A stretch of 25,523 bases of DNA from SIG672 sp045535095 (GTDB lineage: Bacteria; Bacillota; Clostridia; Oscillospirales; CAG-272). The stretch covers positions 1 to 25,523 of the forward strand of contig JAZSKY010000009.1 of assembly GCA_045535095.1 (NCBI GenBank), given 5' to 3'. Below are positions 21,320 to 25,523 of this stretch, piece after piece. Each line of letters starts with the position of its first letter. Within the stretch, counting starts at the first letter, position 1. Under the pieces are notes generated by a model. It saw nothing but the letters and a program-made list of their open reading frames with translations. It made no database searches and had not been told where the DNA came from. The translations under genes were made by a program, and so were the position numbers.

Positions 21320-23308
21320 TTGGCAAAGAAAGAGTACGGCGATCAGAGTATAACCTCGCTGAAGGGCGCGGACAGAGTCAGAAAAAAGCCTGCGGTAATT
21401 TTCGGCTCGGACGGACTTGACGGATGCGAGCACGCATTCTTTGAAATTCTCTCCAACTCGGTTGACGAGGCAAGAGAGGGACACGGTAACAAGATAATCA
21501 CCACCGTGTTTAAGGATAACTCCATTGAGATAGAGGACGAGGGACGCGGAGTCCCGATGGACTATAACGAGCGAGAGGGAAGATATAACTGGGAGCTCGT
21601 TTTCTGCGAGCTTTATGCAGGCGGAAAGTACGAAAACAACAACAAAAACGCTTCGTACAGCTATTCTCTCGGTACTAACGGTCTCGGCGCGTGCGCAACA
21701 CAGTGCGCATCGAGATATATGGTAGTAAAATCGCACAACGGTCAGAATTATTACGAAATGAACTTCTCTCGCGGCGAGCCTGACGGCGAGCTTATCAAGA
21801 GAGAGCTCCGTCGCGGCGAGAAAAAGCACGGAACTATCATCAGATGGCTTCCCGACCTTGACGTTTTCCGCGATATCGCGATCTCTCCTGCACACTATGC
21901 AGACGTTCTTGAGCGTCAGGCGATAGCAAATGCGGGAATACACTTCATTCTTCGCGTTGAGGCTGACAAGGGCTTTGAGGAAAAGGATTTCTACTACGAA
22001 AAGGGTATAGTTGAAAGAGTTGCGGGACTCGCAGGCGAAAAGTCGCTCACGATGCCTTATTTCATCACGGCAGAAACGTCGGGACGCGACAGAGAGGACC
22101 TTCCTGAGTATAGACTCAAAATGGAGGCGGCATTCTGCTTCTCGAACTACGTTCAGAATATCGAATATTACCACAACTCGAGCTGGCTCGAGCACGGCGG
22201 CTCGCCCGACAAGGCAACGAGAAGCGCCTTCGTTTCGGCTATTGATAAATATATCAAGGACGCGGGAAAATATAAGAAGAACGAAAGCAAGATAACCTTC
22301 TCGGACGTTGAGGACAGCCTTGTTCTCGTTACAAACTGCTTCTCGACCGAGGCAAGCTATGCAAACCAGACCAAAAAAGCGATAACCAACCAGTTCATAG
22401 CGTCTGCTATGACCGAGTTCTTCAAGAGATCGCTTGAAATATACTTTGCAGAAAACCCGGTAGATGCCGAGGCGATCTCCTCGCAGGTGCTTCTCAACAA
22501 GCGCGCAAGAGAGACGGCAGAGACCACAAAGCTTGACATCAAGAAAAAACTCAGCGGTAATACCGACGTCACAAACAGAGTTGAAAAGTTCGTAAGCTGC
22601 CGCTCGAAGGATCCCGAAAAACGCGAGCTTTATATAGTTGAGGGTGATTCCGCGCTTTCGTCCTGTAAGCTCGGACGCGACGCGGATTTCCAGGCGATAA
22701 TCCCTGTAAGAGGTAAGACTCTCAACTGTCTCAAGAGCACCTACGATAAGATCTTTAAAAACGAAATAATCGTTGACCTTCTCAAGGTTATCGGCTGCGG
22801 CGCGGAGATAAAGAGCAAGAGCAAGGACGTTACCGCCTTTGACGTGAACGCTCTCAAATGGAACAAGATAATCATCTGTACCGATGCAGATGAGGACGGC
22901 TTCCAGATAAGAGCGCTCATTTTAACACTCTTTTACAGACTTCTTCCCACCCTTCTCAAGATGGGCAGAATATATATCGCAGAGTCGCCCCTTTTCGAGA
23001 TAACCACGAAGGACGACACCCTTTTCGCGTACGATGAAAAGGAAAAGGCAGAGATAATCAAAAAGCTCGAGGACGAGGGCAAAAAGTACACCCTCCAGCG
23101 CTCCAAGGGACTTGGTGAAAACGAGCCTGAGATGATGTGGAAGACCACGATGAATCCTGCAAGCAGACGCCTTATCAGAGTTTGCGAGGCGGACGCGCAG
23201 GAGACTGCCGAGCTTCTCGACATACTTCTTGGCGATAATCTTCAGGAAAGAAAGCGCTTTATCACCGAAAATTCGAGCAAATACGTCAAGGATGCAGATA
23301 TTAGCTAA
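21320..23308 (+). CDS. Divergent type IIA topoisomerase B subunit (GyrB/ParE paralogue)
   Basis: The 662-residue protein has the ATPase, transducer and TOPRIM domains of GyrB/ParE. Catalytic residues match E. coli GyrB numbering: Glu42 and Asn46 (EILSNSVDEA), Asp73 and Gly77 (EDEGRGVP), and the QTK loop lysine Lys352. In TOPRIM, EGDSA (Glu441) and DADEDG (Asp522, Asp524) are intact, followed by QRSKGLGE. Several signatures differ from house-keeping GyrB: GTNGLGA for the glycine-rich box, EGDSALSSCKLGRD without the usual GG, DADEDG for DADVDG. The opening RVRKKPAVIFGSDGLDGCEH also departs from the normal RKRPGMYIGST form. It is likely an active but divergent paralogue, seen elsewhere in Clostridia as far as I recall. 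Start TTG (21320), AAGGAG 9 nt upstream. No A subunit follows; tgt does. Confidence 0.88.
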   Translation: MAKKEYGDQSITSLKGADRVRKKPAVIFGSDGLDGCEHAFFEILSNSVDEAREGHGNKIITTVFKDNSIEIEDEGRGVPMDYNEREGRYNWELVFCELYAGGKYENNNKNASYSYSLGTNGLGACATQCASRYMVVKSHNGQNYYEMNFSRGEPDGELIKRELRRGEKKHGTIIRWLPDLDVFRDIAISPAHYADVLERQAIANAGIHFILRVEADKGFEEKDFYYEKGIVERVAGLAGEKSLTMPYFITAETSGRDREDLPEYRLKMEAAFCFSNYVQNIEYYHNSSWLEHGGSPDKATRSAFVSAIDKYIKDAGKYKKNESKITFSDVEDSLVLVTNCFSTEASYANQTKKAITNQFIASAMTEFFKRSLEIYFAENPVDAEAISSQVLLNKRARETAETTKLDIKKKLSGNTDVTNRVEKFVSCRSKDPEKRELYIVEGDSALSSCKLGRDADFQAIIPVRGKTLNCLKSTYDKIFKNEIIVDLLKVIGCGAEIKSKSKDVTAFDVNALKWNKIIICTDADEDGFQIRALILTLFYRLLPTLLKMGRIYIAESPLFEITTKDDTLFAYDEKEKAEIIKKLEDEGKKYTLQRSKGLGENEPEMMWKTTMNPASRRLIRVCEADAQETAELLDILLGDNLQERKRFITENSSKYVKDADIS

Positions 23309-23320
23309 AAAGTTAGTGAA

Positions 23321-24463
23321 ATGGAAACAAAAATGTTTGAATTACTGAAAACAGAGGGTAGAGCGAGACGCGGACGAATGACTACCGTCCACGGCGTCAT
23401 CGAAACCCCCGTATTTATGAACGTCGGAACGTGCGCGGCAATCCGCGGCGGCGCTTCGACAGACGATCTTCGCGACGTTAAATGTCAGGTTGAGCTGTCT
23501 AACACCTATCACCTTCACATTCGTCCGGGAGACGATCTGATATACCGTCAGGGCGGACTTCACAAGTTTATGAACTGGGACAAGCCCATTCTCACCGATA
23601 GCGGCGGATTTCAGGTGTTTTCGCTTGCAAAGCTGCGCAGAATAAAGGAGGAGGGAGTTTACTTCCAGTCTCACCTCGACGGCGCGCGTATATTTATGGG
23701 CCCCGAGGAGAGTATGCAGATACAGTCCAACCTTGCGTCAACTATCGCAATGGCGTTTGACGAGTGTATCGCAAACCCTGCCGAGTATAAGTACGTTGAG
23801 CAGTCGATAGCGCGTACCACGAGATGGCTCGTGCGTTGCAAGGAAGAAATGGCGCGCCTCAACTCGCTTGAGAGAACTATAAATAAAAATCAGCTTCTTT
23901 TCGGAATAAATCAGGGAAGCACGTACGCAGATCTCCGTATCAGACACATGCAGGAGATCGCCGATCTTGATCTTCCCGGATACGCTATCGGCGGTCTTGC
24001 CGTCGGTGAATCTGCAGAGGTCATGTACGAAACTATCGACGTCGTTGAGCCGTATATGCCCAAGGACAAGCCGAGATACTTAATGGGCGTCGGAACACCC
24101 GTCAATATTCTTGAGGCAGTCCACAGGGGTGTTGACTTTTTCGACTGCGTTATGCCCAGCCGTAACGCGAGACACGGAAACCTCTTTACCTGGGAGGGCA
24201 AGCTGACTCTCAAAAACGAAAAGTTCAAGGAGGACAGCGGTCCTATCTCCGAGGGCTGTACCTGTCCTGCTTGCCGAAGCTATTCGAGAGCGTATATACG
24301 TCATCTTTTAAAGGTTGACGAAATTCTCGGAATGCGCCTTTGTGTTCTTCATAATCTTCATTTTTATAATGAGCTTATGCAGAAAATACGCGACGCGCTC
24401 GACGAGGGAAATTTTGAGGAATTTTACAAAAAATACGTCGTTCAGCTTGACGAGAGAGTTTAA
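23321..24463 (+). CDS. tgt: tRNA-guanine (preQ1) transglycosylase
   Basis: Tgt swaps G34 for preQ1 in GUN-anticodon tRNAs, the step before QueA. At 380 residues it has the bacterial length. TDSGGFQVFS holds Asp93 (general acid/base), FDCVMPSRNARHG holds the nucleophile Asp275, and the zinc site is Cys313, Cys315, Cys318 and His344 with the usual spacing. GGLAVGE has Val where eukaryotic queuine enzymes have Gly, which fits preQ1 as substrate. The start is uncertain between ATG 23321 and ATG 23333: neither has a strong site, though GGAAAC sits 5 nt before the second. It lies 12 bp behind the gyrB-like gene and ends in a terminator. Confidence 0.95.
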   Translation: METKMFELLKTEGRARRGRMTTVHGVIETPVFMNVGTCAAIRGGASTDDLRDVKCQVELSNTYHLHIRPGDDLIYRQGGLHKFMNWDKPILTDSGGFQVFSLAKLRRIKEEGVYFQSHLDGARIFMGPEESMQIQSNLASTIAMAFDECIANPAEYKYVEQSIARTTRWLVRCKEEMARLNSLERTINKNQLLFGINQGSTYADLRIRHMQEIADLDLPGYAIGGLAVGESAEVMYETIDVVEPYMPKDKPRYLMGVGTPVNILEAVHRGVDFFDCVMPSRNARHGNLFTWEGKLTLKNEKFKEDSGPISEGCTCPACRSYSRAYIRHLLKVDEILGMRLCVLHNLHFYNELMQKIRDALDEGNFEEFYKKYVVQLDERV

Positions 24464-24483
24464 AAAAGCGAATAATATCCTGA

Positions 24484-24510
24484 AGGCGGCAAATACTATA
24501 TTTGCCGCCT
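24484..24510 (+). terminator. Terminator of tgt
   Basis: AGGCGGCAAATA pairs with TATTTGCCGCCT as a 12-bp perfect stem with a 3-nt loop, followed by GAATTTTAT. It lies 20 bp after the tgt stop. Confidence 0.82.
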
Positions 24511-24536
24511 GAATTTTATACAAACGGGATGGAAAT

Positions 24537-24737
24537 ATGGACAAATATTCGCTTATTAACGGTAAAAACAAAAGAAAAGACCCCAAAAAGCCTGCGGGTA
24601 ATGACCAATGGTCAAACGCAGAGCTGAGAGCATCTTCGTATTTTCGTGCCAAAAGCGACGAAAGGGAAAGCGGAGAAAACGTTTTGATCTCTCCGTTCCC
24701 CGAGAGTAAGACTTACACCTACGGTCTTAATTTTTAA
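24537..24737 (+). CDS. Small unknown protein (66 residues)
   Basis: I do not recognise this protein. It is polar and basic in the first half (INGKNKRKDPKKPAG), has no cysteine, no membrane segment and no signal peptide, and ends in SPFPESKTYTYGLNF. GGGATGG lies about 4 nt before the ATG. A terminator hairpin precedes and another follows, so it forms its own small unit, although no clear promoter is visible in the 26 bp between the tgt terminator and the start. The framing by terminators and the binding site make it more likely than not to be real. Confidence 0.55.
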   Translation: MDKYSLINGKNKRKDPKKPAGNDQWSNAELRASSYFRAKSDERESGENVLISPFPESKTYTYGLNF

Positions 24738-24752
24738 AACACCTTAAAAAAG

Positions 24753-24790
24753 ACCTTGCAAGGCGCACGAAAGAGTGTATCTTGCAAGGT
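24753..24790 (+). terminator. Terminator behind the 66-residue protein
   Basis: ACCTTGCAAG (24753-24762) pairs with CTTGCAAGGT (24781-24790). The 18-nt middle can form a further small stem (GCAC/GTGT). TTTTGATTTTGTTTT follows. Confidence 0.8.
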
Positions 24791-24865
24791 TTTTGATTTT
24801 GTTTTCTGAAAGGGAAGTGAACTGCCGCAGGCTGACGGATGAGGAGATCAAATAAGCCTCTCTCC

Positions 24866-24928
24866 GTCCCAAAAGGCGGGACTCGTCCCAAAGGCTCTCC
24901 CTTCGGGAGAGCTCCCGACGCAGTCGGG
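24866..24928. repeat. Cluster of three short palindromes
   Basis: GTCCC/GGGAC (24866-24870 with 24878-24882), GCTCTCCC/GGGAGAGC (24894-24901 with 24905-24912, TTC loop) and CCCGAC/GTCGGG (24914-24919 with 24923-24928, GCA loop) follow one another directly. The type recalls REP-like elements. Confidence 0.65.
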
Positions 24929-25009
24929 TGAGAGGGCTGTTTCCCGACAAGCAAAAGAGAAACAAAATTTGCGCGAACACACGAAAACGCTATTGTGAGA
25001 AATCTTTTC

Positions 25010-25037
25010 GTTCATTTCTGTGTCGACAGAAACGAAC
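25010..25037. repeat. 12-bp inverted repeat with one mismatch
   Basis: GTTCATTTCTGT (25010-25021) and ACAGAAACGAAC (25026-25037), loop GTCG; 11 of 12 positions pair. Confidence 0.6.
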
Positions 25038-25047
25038 CAAAGAACGA

Positions 25048-25092
25048 TTAAGGACAGGGAGGGAGTGGCGAACTCGCCCTCCCTATCCTTAA
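25048..25092. repeat. Long GC-rich hairpin
   Basis: TTAAGGACAGGGAGGG (25048-25063) pairs with CCCTCCCTATCCTTAA (25077-25092) at 15 of 16 positions around a 13-nt loop. No T run follows, so it is not a typical terminator. Confidence 0.7.
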
Positions 25093-25212
25093 AATCCAAC
25101 CCACCCCCGCCACAAAACGAAACAACAGAGGCCAAATCTTCTATTCTTTGTTGTGTCTGATCGATGCGGCGCGGAAAGGCGCCTCTGCTTGTGGAAAGGG
25201 GTGAGGTTTAAG
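25088..25212. repeat. Interrupted long inverted repeat
   Basis: Four blocks pair in order: CTTAAA (25088-25093) with TTTAAG (25207-25212), CACCCC (25102-25107) with GGGGTG (25198-25203), CCACAA (25110-25115) with TTGTGG (25189-25194), and CAGAGGC (25126-25132) with GCCTCTG (25181-25187). Its left end shares CCTTAA with the hairpin at 25048-25092, so the two folds exclude each other there. Confidence 0.6.
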
Positions 25213-25247
25213 AACATACAAATAAATTTAACCTGCTTCCGCCACAT

Positions 25248-25277
25248 AAAAGCCTTCTCCCACAGGAGAAGGCTTTT
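25248..25277 (+). terminator. Strong intrinsic-type hairpin inside the non-coding region
   Basis: A 13-bp perfect stem (25248-25260 with 25265-25277), loop CACA, ending in six T on the plus strand. No plus-strand gene lies within 500 bp upstream, so either it ends an unrecognised RNA or it stops read-through. Confidence 0.75.
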
Positions 25278-25301
25278 TTGATATACAGAAAGCAAAGAAA
25301 A

Positions 25302-25320
25302 GCCCCGCGCGAGGCGGGGC
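25302..25320 (-). terminator. Terminator of the minus-strand gene at the right edge
   Basis: GCCCCGC (25302-25308) pairs with GCGGGGC (25314-25320); on the minus strand TTTTCTTT follows. It lies 10 bp past the stop of the gene ending at 25331. Confidence 0.82.
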
Positions 25321-25330
25321 AAAAGGATAG

Positions 25331-25523
25331 TTATTTATACTTGTCTAAAACCGCTTGGTAATCGGGATTCTTGAGAAGCTCTGCACGTCTACCGCCCGTG
25401 GCATTGGAACGATAATCAATATTGAATTTGAAAAAGTTTTCGCTTATCGCTTCTCCATAACGGTCAAAGGCGTGATTCAGTGCCTGATTTTTCGCTCTCA
25501 TATCTTCAAGCTTTTTTGTCACA
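25331..25523 (-). CDS. Unrecognised protein, C-terminal part (gene runs off the window)
   Basis: About 63 residues are visible, ending in NPDYQAVLDKYK. The chain is charged and looks helical (KKLEDMRAKNQALNHAFDRY), with an NATGGRRAELLKNP segment near the end. A GTG at 25522 is in frame, but I see no binding site at the very edge, so the true start may be outside. The stop is followed by a good terminator, which supports a real gene. I recognise no family. It could be a small complete protein or the tail of a larger one. Confidence 0.6.
   Translation of the reverse strand, partial: VTKKLEDMRAKNQALNHAFDRYGEAISENFFKFNIDYRSNATGGRRAELLKNPDYQAVLDKYK

Larger units (their letters stand above)
24738..25330. 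other. Non-coding region of about 590 bp with many inverted repeats
   Basis: No protein-coding gene is supported here: the open frames lack binding sites, run across hairpins and have odd composition. It contains the terminator at 24753-24790, palindromes at 24866-24928, 25010-25037 and 25048-25092, a long interrupted inverted repeat at 25088-25212, and terminators at 25248-25277 and 25302-25320. It resembles the interspersed palindromic intergenic elements common in gut Clostridia, but copy number cannot be judged from one window. Confidence 0.7.

Noticed and set aside
24848..25135. Minus-strand open frames in the right-hand non-coding region
   Set aside because: They cross several perfect palindromes, lack binding sites and have no recognisable family; more likely translated repeat sequence.
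24860..25330. CRISPR array
   Set aside because: The repeats are inverted and unequal, not direct repeats at regular spacing.

Overview
The window looks like chromosomal DNA from a low-to-moderate-GC Gram-positive anaerobe of class Clostridia (Bacillota), probably a gut-type lineage near Oscillospirales or Christensenellales; the order is inference. The case rests on the sepF-yggT-ylmH-divIVA-ileS-lspA-rluD gene order, a glycyl-radical activating enzyme, strong GGAG-type ribosome binding sites with frequent TTG/GTG starts, a YitT-family protein, and a divergent gyrB-like paralogue. No phage, insertion sequence, CRISPR array or defence locus is visible. Most of the window is housekeeping sequence.

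Layout. (1) 1-1649, +: the end of a fused shikimate dehydrogenase/shikimate kinase, then type II 3-dehydroquinase (aroQ), closed by a bidirectional terminator. (2) 1678-3305, -: a GNAT acetyltransferase and a DUF2974 (Mbeg1-like) alpha/beta hydrolase as a two-gene unit. (3) 3459-3542, +: tRNA-Leu(UAA) with its own consensus promoter and terminator. (4) 3578-4483, -: a glycyl-radical enzyme activase without its partner enzyme. (5) 4591-5991, -: a lipoprotein with G5-like and M23 peptidase domains, divergent from tadA (6261-6776, +). (6) 6814-8524, -: dapA-dapB for lysine/diaminopimelate. (7) 8783-11694, +: queA, a YitT-family membrane protein and miaA. (8) 11761-21248, +: a compact cell-division and housekeeping cluster of ten genes: HlyD-like protein, yggS, sepF, yggT, ylmH, divIVA, ileS, lspA, an rluD-family gene and tatD. 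(9) 21320-24463, +: a divergent type IIA topoisomerase B subunit, then tgt. (10) 24537-24737, +: a small unknown protein. (11) 24738-25330: a non-coding stretch filled with inverted repeats. (12) 25331-25523, -: the end of an unrecognised gene running off the window.

How the genes relate. Several products act on tRNA: TadA on the wobble adenosine, QueA and Tgt on queuosine, MiaA on A37, and IleRS on charging. AroE-AroK and AroQ belong to the aromatic amino-acid pathway. DapA and DapB feed lysine and peptidoglycan. SepF, DivIVA and probably YggT, YlmH and the HlyD-like protein belong with septation and envelope growth; LspA matures lipoproteins, potentially including the M23 lipoprotein here.

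The clearest regulatory pattern is a set of eight promoters that all have a 17-bp spacer and a TGn extension before the -10; four carry the identical TGCTATAAT. I found no plainly new multi-gene system. The best leads are the structured non-coding region at the right end, the topoisomerase B paralogue without an adjacent A subunit, the dapA and queA leader hairpins, and the HlyD-like protein at the head of the division cluster.
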